This document shows, piece after piece, positions 36,573 through 44,402 of a stretch of 64,000 nt of DNA. The notes under the pieces are model-generated. The model saw only the letters and a program-made list of their open reading frames with translations. It was not told where the DNA came from and made no database searches. The translations under genes and the position numbers were made by a program. How positions within the stretch are numbered: position 1 is the stretch's first letter; every line of letters begins with the position of its first letter. The stretch spans positions 3,100,001 through 3,164,000 of the forward strand of contig NZ_CP054932.1 in assembly GCF_013364275.1 (NCBI RefSeq), given 5' to 3'. This stretch comes from Actinomadura sp. NAK00032 (GTDB lineage: Bacteria; Actinomycetota; Actinomycetes; Streptosporangiales; Streptosporangiaceae).

Positions 36573-37382
36573 ATGAGCGTGATGAAGCGAATGTCGATGA
36601 TCTTCAAGTCCAAGGCGAACAAAGCCCTGGACCGCATGGAAGATCCTCGGGAGACCCTCGATTACTCCTACCAGCGTCAGCTGGAGATGCTGCAGAAGGT
36701 TCGTCGCGGGGTCGCCGACGTCGCCACCTCGCGCAAGCGTCTCGAACTGCAGATCAACCAGCTGGAGCAGCAGCAGAGCAAGCTGACCGACCAGGGCAAG
36801 AAGGCGCTGCAGGTGGGCCGCGAGGACCTCGCCCGCGAGGCGCTGACCCGCCGGGCCGGCCTGGAGAGCCAGCTGAACGACCTGCGCGGCCAGTACCAGC
36901 AGCTCCAGGGCGAGGAGGAGAAGCTCACGCTCGCGTCCCAGCGGCTGCAGGCCAAGGTCGACTCCTTCCGCACCCGCAAGGAGACGATCAAGGCGACCTA
37001 CACGGCCGCCGAGGCGCAGACGAAGATCAACGAGGCGTTCTCCGGCATCTCCGAGGAGATGGGCGACGTCGGCCTGGCGATCCAGCGCGCCGAGGAGAAG
37101 ACCGACACGATGAAGGCCCGCGCCGGCGCGATCGACGAGCTGCTGGCCTCCGGCGCCCTGGAGGACTTCTCCGGTCCGAAGGACGACATCCAGGCCGAGC
37201 TCGACCGGATGGGCTCCGGTCCCGGCGTCGACCTGGAGCTGGAGCAGCTGAAGGCCGAGCTCGGCCAGGGCCCCGCGCCCAAGCAGCTGAACCAGGGCAC
37301 GCCGAACGCGCAGCCGCAACAGCAGCAGCAGGACACCCCCCAGCAGGCCCCGTGGCCGAACAACCCCGGGGGTGCCCAGTGA
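36573..37382 (+). CDS. pspA: PspA/IM30 family membrane-stress protein
   Basis: A 269-residue PspA/IM30 (ESCRT-III-like) protein. The N-terminal amphipathic segment (MSVMKRMSMIFKSKANKAL) is followed by a long coiled coil from about residue 25 to 215, with many Gln/Glu/Lys heptads. The tail is Gln/Pro-rich. Such proteins coat damaged membranes. The genes that follow, pspAA with a 4-base overlap and then htpX and pspAB twice, form the actinobacterial version of the phage-shock locus. Confidence 0.94.
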   Translation: MSVMKRMSMIFKSKANKALDRMEDPRETLDYSYQRQLEMLQKVRRGVADVATSRKRLELQINQLEQQQSKLTDQGKKALQVGREDLAREALTRRAGLESQLNDLRGQYQQLQGEEEKLTLASQRLQAKVDSFRTRKETIKATYTAAEAQTKINEAFSGISEEMGDVGLAIQRAEEKTDTMKARAGAIDELLASGALEDFSGPKDDIQAELDRMGSGPGVDLELEQLKAELGQGPAPKQLNQGTPNAQPQQQQQDTPQQAPWPNNPGGAQ

Positions 37383-37657
37383 TCGTCCGCCTCATGGGCG
37401 AGGGCCAGCTGGACGTGGCCGACGAGGACCTGTCCTCGTTGAACGCCCTCGACTCCGAGCTGGAGTCGGCGATCGAGTCGGGCGACGAGACGGCGTTCCG
37501 CGCCGCGCTGCACGCCCTGCTGGAGAACGTCCGCAAGGTGGGCAGGCCGCTGCCGGCCGACAGCCTGGAGCCGTCGGAGCTGATCCTGCCGCCGGCCGAC
37601 GCGCACATCGACGAGGTGCGCTCCATGCTCGGGGACGAGGGGCTCATCCCGGACTGA
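37379..37657 (+). CDS. pspAA: PspA-associated protein PspAA
   Basis: A 92-residue protein with the PspAA pattern MIVRLMGEGQLDV and ending in an ELILPPADAHIDEVR segment. The start is the GTG in a GTGA overlap with the pspA stop; upstream in-frame codons inside pspA are unlikely to be used. PspAA accompanies PspA in Actinobacteria and some archaea and is thought to act with it at the membrane. Confidence 0.9.
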   Translation: MIVRLMGEGQLDVADEDLSSLNALDSELESAIESGDETAFRAALHALLENVRKVGRPLPADSLEPSELILPPADAHIDEVRSMLGDEGLIPD

Positions 37658-37832
37658 CTCCGCGCAGCGGGGGAAGGGGACGTCCCGTGACACGACGCCG
37701 CGGGGCCCCGGGTGTGTCGTCCGTTCCGGACGCCCAGACCGTTCTGGATCAGGCTGTTCTGGACACACAGGCACAAAACCCGGGTCTCGTGCGTTGGTAC
37801 AAATGAATAGAGCAAGACTTGGGGGTGGCCGC

Positions 37833-38750
37833 ATGGCCAGGACGCGCTACGCCTCCGACCGGGGGCTGACATCGCGGATGCTCGTGACGATGTTCCTGCT
37901 GGGGCTGGTGTACGTCGTCTTCGTGGGGGCTTTCTTCGTCTTCGTGCCGCAGTGGGCGTTCGTCGCCCTCGGCGTCGCGGTGGCGTTCCTGTTCGCGCAG
38001 TACTTCTTCTCCGACCGGATGACGCTGTTCGCCATGCACGGCCGCGTCGTCACACCGGAGGAGGCGCCGGAACTGCACGGCGTCATCGACCGGATCTGCG
38101 CGATGTCGGACGCGCCGAAGCCGAAGGTCGCGATCGCCGACACCGACGTGCCGAACGCGTTCGCCACCGGCCGCAACCAGAAGAAGGCGGTCGTCTGCGT
38201 CACCACCGGGCTGCTGCGCCGGCTCGAGCCCGTCGAGCTGGAGGGCGTGCTCGCGCACGAGATGGCGCACGTCGCGCACCGGGACGTCGCGGTCATGACG
38301 ATCGCCTCGTTCCTCGGCATCTGCGCGGGCCTCATCACCCGCTTCGGCCTCCAGTGGGGCCTGTGGGGCGGGTTCTCCCGCCGCAGCAACGACCAGAACA
38401 CCGGGCTGATCCTGCTCGCCGTCGTCGCGGCCAGCGCGCTCGCCTACGCGGTCAGCTTCCTGCTCACCCGCGCCCTGTCGCGGTACCGCGAGCTGTCCGC
38501 CGACCGCGCCGCCGCGCTGCTGACCGGGCGCCCCTCCGCGCTCGCCAGCGCGCTGACGAAGGTCACCGGCGAGATCGCCCGGATCCCGACCAACGACCTG
38601 CGGTCCGCGCAGGCGTTCAACGCGTTCTTCTTCACCCCGGCGTTCGGCCGCGGCGCCAGCGTCGCGGCGCTGTTCTCCACCCACCCGCCGCTGGACAAGC
38701 GGCTCGCCCAGCTCTCGAAGATCTCCGCCCAGCTCAGCAGGGGAGTCTGA
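37833..38750 (+). CDS. htpX: HtpX-like M48 membrane metalloprotease, copy 1
   Basis: A 305-residue integral membrane zinc protease. Two N-terminal helices, the zinc motif HEMAH near residue 145, the third ligand in RYRELSADRAA and a further pair of helices give the HtpX layout. It degrades damaged membrane proteins from the cytosolic side. The ATG at 37833 is used; an in-frame ATG 39 bases upstream lacks a ribosome site. The gene is followed after 4 bases by pspAB and belongs to the Psp locus. Confidence 0.93.
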   Translation: MARTRYASDRGLTSRMLVTMFLLGLVYVVFVGAFFVFVPQWAFVALGVAVAFLFAQYFFSDRMTLFAMHGRVVTPEEAPELHGVIDRICAMSDAPKPKVAIADTDVPNAFATGRNQKKAVVCVTTGLLRRLEPVELEGVLAHEMAHVAHRDVAVMTIASFLGICAGLITRFGLQWGLWGGFSRRSNDQNTGLILLAVVAASALAYAVSFLLTRALSRYRELSADRAAALLTGRPSALASALTKVTGEIARIPTNDLRSAQAFNAFFFTPAFGRGASVAALFSTHPPLDKRLAQLSKISAQLSRGV

Positions 38751-38754
38751 TCCC

Positions 38755-39324
38755 GTGGGTTTCCTGGACACCCTCCTCGGCCGCTCCAAGCCGGCCAAGC
38801 CCGACCTCGACCAGATCTTCGGGCTGTCGTCGGCCGCGATCACGCTGGAGGCGGCGACCGGGTTCACCCCGACGGGGCGCGGCTCGGTGTGCTTCCGGGC
38901 GGCCGAGGGCGGCGCGTTCGCGCGGCTGCAGGCCGACGTCCAGGAACTGCTCGACGCCGACCAGGGCCCCAAGGTGGAGATCAGCAACGACGCCTACGGC
39001 TACACCTGGCTGCTCGCCACGCACGCGCCGGAGGAGCTGCCCGACCTCGTCACCGACCTGCACGCGGTGAACTCCACGCTGGAGTCGGGCGGGTTCGGGC
39101 CGCACCTGCTGTGCTCGCTGGCGGGCTTCCGCGGCCCGGAGGGGCAGCGGCTCGCCCTCGTCTACCTCTACAAGCGCGGCACGTTCTACCCGTTCGCGCC
39201 GCTGCCCGGCGACAAGCGCGACAACGCGCTCGAACTCCAGGTGCGCGGCGCGATCGGCGCCGACCTCCCCTTCGAGGAGGACCTCGGCCGCTGGTTCCCC
39301 GTCTGGGGCGCCCCCGGCCTGTAG
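38755..39324 (+). CDS. pspAB: PspA-associated protein PspAB, copy 1
   Basis: A 189-residue soluble protein of the PspAB family, recognised by the opening FLDTLLGRSKP, the block LEAATGFTPTG, the CSLAGFR motif and the C-terminal RWFPVWGAPGL. It starts at a GTG 4 bases after htpX and is almost certainly co-translated with it. The molecular role is unknown; the family is found beside HtpX and PspA. Confidence 0.9.
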   Translation: MGFLDTLLGRSKPAKPDLDQIFGLSSAAITLEAATGFTPTGRGSVCFRAAEGGAFARLQADVQELLDADQGPKVEISNDAYGYTWLLATHAPEELPDLVTDLHAVNSTLESGGFGPHLLCSLAGFRGPEGQRLALVYLYKRGTFYPFAPLPGDKRDNALELQVRGAIGADLPFEEDLGRWFPVWGAPGL

Positions 39325-39392
39325 CCGTCCCGTCACCCGCTTCTGCGTCGCACGACACTGAAGCGTTCACCGCGCCGGTCTAACGTCAGGCC

Positions 39393-40310
39393 ATGACGCC
39401 CTCCCGCGACGCGGACGAGCCGGGCCTGACGTGGCGGATGCTCGCCACGATGGGCCTCGTCGCGCTCGTCTACGCGGCCGCCGCGCTGCCCGCGTTCCTC
39501 GCCGGACCGGTCTGGGGCGCGGCAGCGGTGGCCGTCGCCGCGGCCGTCGCGGTCTGCTCGGCGCGGGCGGCCGACGGCCTCGTCCTGCGCGCGATGGACG
39601 CCCGCCAGGTGACCGCCGCCGAGGAGCCCGAACTGCACGCGGTCCTGGACCGGCTGTGCATGTCGTCCGGCCTGCCGAGGCCGCGCCTCGCGGTCTCCGC
39701 CGTGGCCGCGCCCAACGCCTTCGCCGCGGGCTCGGGCCCCGGCTCGGCGGTCGTGTGCGTCACCGAGGGGCTGCGCGCCCGGCTCGACCCGGCCGAGCTC
39801 GCCGCCGTCCTGGCGCACGAGACCGCGCACGTGGCGAACCGGGACGTCCTCGTCGCGGCCATCGCCTCGTTCCCGAGCCTGGTCACCGGGCTCTTCCTCG
39901 ACTGGTGGGCGGGCCTGCTCACCGGCCGCGGCAGGAGTGCCGCGGGGCGCGCCGCCGCGCTGCCCGCCGGGGTCGTCCTGCTGCCGCTCGCCGCCGTGGC
40001 CGCGGTGCTGTACGCGGCGGGCACGCTGGTGCTGCTCGCCCTGGCGCGGCAGCGCGAGCTGTGCGCCGACGCCACCGGGGCGCTGCTCACCGGGCGGCCC
40101 GCCGACCTCGCGACGGCGCTCGACAAGATCACCGACGAGCTGCGCGACGCGTCCCGCGACGACCTGCGGGCGCTGCGCCCGGCCGCGCCGCGCTGCGTGG
40201 TCGCGGCGCGCGGCGGCGGCGTGGCCGGGCTGCTGGCCACCCATCCGCCGACGGAGCGGCGCAAGGAGCGGCTGACCGGCCTCTCCTGGCGGCTGGCGAG
40301 CGGGGGATGA
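39393..40310 (+). CDS. HtpX-like M48 membrane metalloprotease, copy 2
   Basis: A 305-residue paralogue of the gene at 37833, same length and same layout. The zinc motif is HETAH, in LAHETAHVANRDVLVA, and the glutamate ligand lies in RQRELCADATGALLTG, so the active site looks intact. Divergence is greater in the membrane segments and toward the C-terminus. Its stop overlaps the start of a second pspAB (ATGA), reproducing the order of copy 1. The gap to copy 1 pspAB is 68 bases. Confidence 0.92.
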   Translation: MTPSRDADEPGLTWRMLATMGLVALVYAAAALPAFLAGPVWGAAAVAVAAAVAVCSARAADGLVLRAMDARQVTAAEEPELHAVLDRLCMSSGLPRPRLAVSAVAAPNAFAAGSGPGSAVVCVTEGLRARLDPAELAAVLAHETAHVANRDVLVAAIASFPSLVTGLFLDWWAGLLTGRGRSAAGRAAALPAGVVLLPLAAVAAVLYAAGTLVLLALARQRELCADATGALLTGRPADLATALDKITDELRDASRDDLRALRPAAPRCVVAARGGGVAGLLATHPPTERRKERLTGLSWRLASGG

Positions 40311-40933
40311 GCGTGGGCCTCCTGGACGGGCTCCTCGGCCGGCCCGCGCCGCCGTCCGCCGCGTCCGGCACCGGCCGGCTGTTCGCGCTCCCCGCCGCCG
40401 CGCCGGCGCTGGAGGCGGCGACGGGCTTCGCCCCGACCGGGGCGGGCGGCGTCTGCCACCGGCTCGTGGAGGGCGGGCCGTTCGGCGCGTTCGGGCGCGC
40501 GCAGCGCGAGGTCGCCCGGCTGCTGTCCGGCGACGCGGCCCGGCGGACGGGCACCAGCGCCGACCCGCACGGCTGGGGATGGATCCGCGTCGCCCGCCCG
40601 CCCGGCGACTTCGAGGCGCTGGTCGCCGACCTGCACCTCATCGAGTCGACGCTCGCCGACGCCGGCTACGGGCGCTACCTGCTGTGCGCGGTCGCGGGCT
40701 TCCGCAGGGGCGCGGAGCGCCAGCGGCTCTTCCTGGTGCACGCGCCGGTACGGGACGCGTTCTATCCGTTCGCGCCGCGCCCGGCCGACGGCCCGGACGG
40801 CGCCGCCGATGCCGCCTCCCGCGGCCGCAACAACCTGGTCGAGACCCGCGCCCGTGACGCACTAACCGGAACCCTGCCGATCGAGCCCGACAGGGCGCGC
40901 TGGTTCCCGCTCTGGGACGCCCCCGCCCCGTGA
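40307..40933 (+). CDS. PspA-associated protein PspAB, copy 2
   Basis: A 208-residue diverged paralogue of PspAB. It keeps LLDGLLGRP, LEAATGFAPTG, CAVAGFR, FYPFAPRP and the closing RWFPLWDAPAP. It carries an extra Asp/Gly/Ala-rich insertion near residue 165-180. The start ATG overlaps the second htpX stop by four bases. Together the two genes make a tandem second HtpX-PspAB module. Confidence 0.88.
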   Translation: MSVGLLDGLLGRPAPPSAASGTGRLFALPAAAPALEAATGFAPTGAGGVCHRLVEGGPFGAFGRAQREVARLLSGDAARRTGTSADPHGWGWIRVARPPGDFEALVADLHLIESTLADAGYGRYLLCAVAGFRRGAERQRLFLVHAPVRDAFYPFAPRPADGPDGAADAASRGRNNLVETRARDALTGTLPIEPDRARWFPLWDAPAP

Positions 40934-40959
40934 CCGGCCGGGCGCGCCCCCACGGGCGG

Positions 40960-42114
40960 CTAGGGCAGGGCGAGCATCTGGTCGAGGGCGGCGCGGGCGT
41001 AGTGCGCGGTCTCCTCGTCCACCTCGATGACGTTCTGGACGTCGCCCGCCGCCAGCGACTCCAGCGACAGCACCAGGTGCGGGAGGTCGATGCGGTTCAT
41101 CGTCGAGCAGTAGCAGACCGTCTTGTCGAGGAACATGACGTTCTTGTCCGGGTGCGCGTTCGCCAGCCGCCGGACGAGGTTCAGCTCGGTGCCGATCGCC
41201 CAGGACGAGCCGGGCTCGGCGGCATCGAGGGTCCTGATGATGTACTCGGTGGAGCCGATCTGGTCGGCGGCCGTGACGACCTCGTGGCGGCACTCGGGGT
41301 GCACGAGGACGTTCACTCCGGGGACGCGCTCCCTGACCTCGTCCACCGACTCCCTGGTGAACCGGCCGTGCACCGAGCAGTGGCCGCGCCAGAGGATCAT
41401 CTTGGCGTCCCGCAACTGCTGGTGCGTGAGCCCGCCCTCGCGCCGGTGCGGGCTGTAGACGACGCAGTCGTCCAGTGAGAAGCCCATCTCCAGGACGGCG
41501 GTGTTGCGGCCGAGGTGCTGGTCGGGCAGGAACAGGACCTTCTTGCCCTTGCCGTAGGCCCAGTCCAGGGCGCGCTTGGCGTTGGAGGAGGTGCACACCA
41601 CGCCGCCGTGCCGGCCGACGAACGCCTTGATGTCGGCGGAGGAGTTCATGTACGTGACGGGGACGACGTCGTCGGCGACGCCGGCGTCCTCAAGGACGTC
41701 CCAGCAGTCCTCGACCTGGTCGAACGTCGCCATGTCGGCCATCGAGCAGCCGGCGCCGAGGTCGGGCAGGATCACCCGCTGGTGCGCGGCGGTCAGGATG
41801 TCGGCCGACTCCGCCATGAAGTGCACGCCGCAGAACACCACGTAGGGCGCCTCGGGACGCGCCGCCGCCTGCTGCGCCAGCTTGAACGAGTCGCCGGTGA
41901 CGTCGGCGAACTGGATGACCTCGTCCCGCTGGTAGTGGTGGCCGAGGACGAACACCCGGTCGCCGAGGGACGCCTTGGCGGCGCGGGCGCGCTCGACCAG
42001 CGCCGGGTCGGACGCCGGCGGCAGCTCGCCGGGGCAGTCCACGCCGCGTTCGCTGGCGGGGTCGGCGCCGGTGCCGAGCAGGAGCAGCGGAAGGTCGCGT
42101 ACCGGGGTGGTCAT
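40960..42114 (-). CDS. nadA: quinolinate synthase
   Basis: A 384-residue 4Fe-4S enzyme that condenses iminoaspartate and dihydroxyacetone phosphate to quinolinate in NAD synthesis. Likely cluster ligands are C95 (FCGVHF), C174 (VVCTSSN) and the cysteine of CYCSTM near 334-336. It stands alone here: nadB and nadC, which usually accompany it in actinomycetes, are not in the window. An inverted repeat upstream (42142-42163) may be its operator. The ATG follows GAAGGGAGA. Confidence 0.97.
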   Translation of the reverse strand: MTTPVRDLPLLLLGTGADPASERGVDCPGELPPASDPALVERARAAKASLGDRVFVLGHHYQRDEVIQFADVTGDSFKLAQQAAARPEAPYVVFCGVHFMAESADILTAAHQRVILPDLGAGCSMADMATFDQVEDCWDVLEDAGVADDVVPVTYMNSSADIKAFVGRHGGVVCTSSNAKRALDWAYGKGKKVLFLPDQHLGRNTAVLEMGFSLDDCVVYSPHRREGGLTHQQLRDAKMILWRGHCSVHGRFTRESVDEVRERVPGVNVLVHPECRHEVVTAADQIGSTEYIIRTLDAAEPGSSWAIGTELNLVRRLANAHPDKNVMFLDKTVCYCSTMNRIDLPHLVLSLESLAAGDVQNVIEVDEETAHYARAALDQMLALP

Positions 42115-42141
42115 CGGGAGTCTCCCTTCGGCGACGGGGGC

Positions 42142-42163
42142 TTATCGTCGCTTTGACGACTAA
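42142..42163 (-). promoter_or_regulatory. inverted repeat upstream of nadA, candidate operator
   Basis: TTA-TCGTC-n5-GACGA-C-TAA forms a near-perfect dyad, with a GTC-n5-GAC core. It lies 28-49 bases before the nadA ATG and overlaps a GATAAG -10-like element on the minus strand. A regulator of NAD synthesis is the natural guess, but the protein is not identified. Confidence 0.45.
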
Positions 42164-42349
42164 TGATGGCACATCCCGGCGCCGGCGGTGATGTGACGTA
42201 GAACGCACCGCGGCGGGGAGTTAAACCCGGCCGATAAGCGGAATGGCCATGTAGCGAGGTACGTTGTCCTACGGGAAGAGGCGCATCACGTCCTCGGACA
42301 AGCGACAGTCCGCCGCACCGCGGCGCAGCGAGACCCGGGAGCTGAACAC

Positions 42350-42712
42350 ATGACGGTTTCAGGCGAGACCACGCAGGAGACCACGCAGCAGGGCGTCGTC
42401 CTGACCGACGCCGCCGCCGAGAAGGCCAAGGGCCTGCTCGAGCAGGAGGGCCGCGACGACCTTGCGCTGCGTGTCGCCGTGCAGCCGGGCGGCTGCTCCG
42501 GCCTGATCTACCAGCTCTTCTTCGACGAGCGGGAGATGGACGGGGACCAGGTGCAGGACTTCGACGGCCTCAACGTGCGCGTCGACCGGATGAGCGCGCC
42601 CTACCTGACCGGCGCCACCATCGACTTCGTCGACTCGATCGAGAAGCAGGGCTTCACGATCGACAACCCGAACGCGTCGGGCTCCTGCGCCTGCGGCGAC
42701 TCCTTCAACTGA
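42350..42712 (+). CDS. erpA: iron-sulphur cluster insertion protein (HesB/IscA/ErpA family)
   Basis: A 120-residue A-type iron-sulphur carrier with the three conserved cysteines C49 (GGCSG), C113 and C115 (GSCACG). It transfers clusters to apo-enzymes; quinolinate synthase, encoded divergently, is one possible client. The first 14 residues are a Thr/Gln-rich tail typical of actinobacterial members. A strong hairpin follows the stop. Confidence 0.94.
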   Translation: MTVSGETTQETTQQGVVLTDAAAEKAKGLLEQEGRDDLALRVAVQPGGCSGLIYQLFFDEREMDGDQVQDFDGLNVRVDRMSAPYLTGATIDFVDSIEKQGFTIDNPNASGSCACGDSFN

Positions 42713-42771
42713 GGCGCCGCCTCCGCCGGGGCGCCGCGCGAGCGGCCGCCACGTGACGGGAGCGTCCGGGA

Positions 42772-42800
42772 GGGCGGTCCGGGTCCGGCCCGGGCCGCCC
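42772..42800 (+). terminator. terminator after erpA
   Basis: GGGCGGTCCGGG and CCCGGGCCGCCC pair over 12 bases with one G-U position around a 5-base loop, followed by TTTCG. It lies 60 bases after the erpA stop. Confidence 0.65.
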
Positions 42801-42939
42801 TTTCGCGTGCCCGCGGGAGGCGATTTCGCCCCGCCCGCTGGGGCACGGCGACGATCTGTGGTGCGATGGGGAAGTAGTCTTTCGGGGTTCGAAACAGCCG
42901 GTGAAACAGCCGGACGACCACGACGAGGAGAGCGACGCC

Positions 42940-43926
42940 GTGCGCATCGCCGTGACTGGCTCCATTGCGACCGACCATCTGATGACCTTCCCTGGCAGGT
43001 TCACCGACCAGCTCCTGCCCGACCAGCTGGACCGGGTGTCGCTGTCCTTCCTGGTGGACGAGCTGGAGATCCGCCGGGGCGGCATCGCCGCCAACATCTG
43101 CTTCGCGATGGGCAGCCTCGGCAAGGAGTCGATCCTCGTCGGCTCCGTCGGCGACGACTTCGCCGACTACCGGTCCTGGCTGGAGCGCCACGCCGTGGAC
43201 ACCGCGTCCGTGCACGTCTCGGACGTCCACCACACCGCCCGGTTCCTGTGCACCACCGACCAGGACCAGAACCAGATCGCCACGTTCTACGCGGGCGCGA
43301 TGAGCGAGGCCCGCTCCATCGAGCTGCGCCCGGTCGCCGACCGCGTCGGCGGGCTCGACCTCGTCGTCATCAGCCCGAACGACCCGGACGCGATGACGCG
43401 GCACACCGACGAGTGCCGCACCCGCGGCCTCCCGTTCGCCGCCGACCCGTCCCAGCAGCTCGCCCGGATGGACGGCGCCGACGTGCGCCGGCTCATCGAC
43501 GGCGCCGCGTACCTGTTCAGCAACGAGTACGAGAAGGCGCTCGCCGAGGAGAAGACCGGCTGGACAGGCGCGGAGATCCTGTCCCGCGTCGGCGTCCGCG
43601 TCACCACCCTCGGCGCCAAGGGCGTCGTCATCGACCGCGAGGGCGAGGAGGGCGTGCACGTCCCCTGCGTCCCGGTCGAGAAGGTCGCCGACCCGACCGG
43701 CGTCGGCGACGCGTTCCGCGGCGGCTTCCTGTCGGCCACCGCCTGGGGCCTGCCGCTGGAGCGCGCCGCGCAGGTCGGCTGCACCATCGCCGCGTACGCG
43801 CTGGAGGCCGCGGGCCCGCAGGAGTACGGCCTAGCCCGCCAGGCGTTCCTCGACCGCTTCGCCGCCGCCTACGGCGCCGACGCCGCCGCCGACGTCGCGG
43901 CCCACATCACCTGCCCGAACCCGTAG
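42940..43926 (+). CDS. PfkB-family carbohydrate or nucleoside kinase
   Basis: A 328-residue ribokinase-like sugar/nucleoside kinase. It has the N-terminal VTGSIATDHLM, GGIAANICFAMGSLG, and the anion-hole signature DPTGVGDAFRGGF with the catalytic aspartate. It is related to actinobacterial adenosine/ribokinase-type enzymes; the sugar is not evident. The GTG at 42940 is chosen because GAGGAG lies 9 bases upstream; an in-frame GTG at 42901 has no such site. Confidence 0.9.
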   Translation: MRIAVTGSIATDHLMTFPGRFTDQLLPDQLDRVSLSFLVDELEIRRGGIAANICFAMGSLGKESILVGSVGDDFADYRSWLERHAVDTASVHVSDVHHTARFLCTTDQDQNQIATFYAGAMSEARSIELRPVADRVGGLDLVVISPNDPDAMTRHTDECRTRGLPFAADPSQQLARMDGADVRRLIDGAAYLFSNEYEKALAEEKTGWTGAEILSRVGVRVTTLGAKGVVIDREGEEGVHVPCVPVEKVADPTGVGDAFRGGFLSATAWGLPLERAAQVGCTIAAYALEAAGPQEYGLARQAFLDRFAAAYGADAAADVAAHITCPNP

Positions 43927-43932
43927 CGGCAT

Positions 43933-43974
43933 CGCGCCGGAGGGCCGCGCCGACCGGCGCGGCCCTCCGGCGCG
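43933..43974. terminator. long bidirectional hairpin between kinase and TusA-like gene
   Basis: A perfect 19-base inverted repeat (43933-43951 with 43956-43974) and a 4-base GACC loop. It separates convergent genes and is among the strongest stems in the window. Confidence 0.75.
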
Positions 43975-43995
43975 CCGGCGCATAGGGCGGGCGCG

Positions 43996-44307
43996 TCAGT
44001 ACGTGCGGCGGATGTGGAAGCCCCAGCCGCCCTGCTGCAGGGTCTCCTCGCGGACGAAGTCCTGCGACTTCATCCGGCACCAGGCGGGGACGTCGGTGCG
44101 GGCGGCGGCGTCGTCGGCGAGGACGGCCACGACCTGCCCGACCGGGACCTCGCGGATCCGCTCGGCGAGCATGATGATCGGGATGGGGCACTTGCGGCCG
44201 AGCGCGTCGATGACGAGCACGGGCGGCGGGCCGGCGGGGGCCGGCTCGGGCGCCGGCGCGGCGTCCGCGGGCGGCGCGGCGTTCCTGCCGCGGCCTCGGA
44301 ACCTCAT
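43996..44307 (-). CDS. TusA-family sulphur-carrier-like protein
   Basis: A 103-residue protein. After a Pro/Ala-rich 30-residue N-terminus it has the SirA/TusA fold with the sulphur-carrying cysteine C40 in GRKCPIPIIML (CPxP motif). TusA proteins receive sulphur from cysteine desulfurases. Here a cysteine desulfurase lies upstream on the same strand, connected through a 32-codon frame. The ATG at 44307 overlaps the stop of that frame, and GGGAGG inside it can serve as ribosome site. Confidence 0.88.
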   Translation of the reverse strand: MRFRGRGRNAAPPADAAPAPEPAPAGPPPVLVIDALGRKCPIPIIMLAERIREVPVGQVVAVLADDAAARTDVPAWCRMKSQDFVREETLQQGGWGFHIRRTY

Positions 44308-44402
44308 GGGCGCGACCGCCTCCCCGTCTCGAAGGTGCCGACCGTCCGGCGGCCCGTCATGTCACCGCTGTTCATGTGACCGCTCATGTCACCGCTCGTC
44401 AT
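44304..44402 (-). CDS. 32-residue Met/Gly/Ser-rich micro-ORF bridging desulfurase and TusA-like gene
   Basis: The frame starts with an ATG that overlaps the desulfurase stop (ATGA) and ends with a TGA that overlaps the TusA-like start (ATGA), so it fills the gap exactly. Its first 17 residues read MTSGDMSGHMNSGDMTG, encoded by a 12-base repeat (AGCGGTGACATG and variants, three copies). The rest is basic. GAGGG precedes it at a suitable distance. It may be a small Met/His-rich protein, or merely a coupling device; nothing similar is known to me. Confidence 0.45.
   Translation of the reverse strand: MTSGDMSGHMNSGDMTGRRTVGTFETGRRSRP

Noticed and set aside
44340..44402. Short GACATG-rich repeat considered as a regulatory array
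   Set aside because: The period is 12-15 bases and stays in frame with an open reading frame that fits the gap exactly, so a coding reading is simpler.
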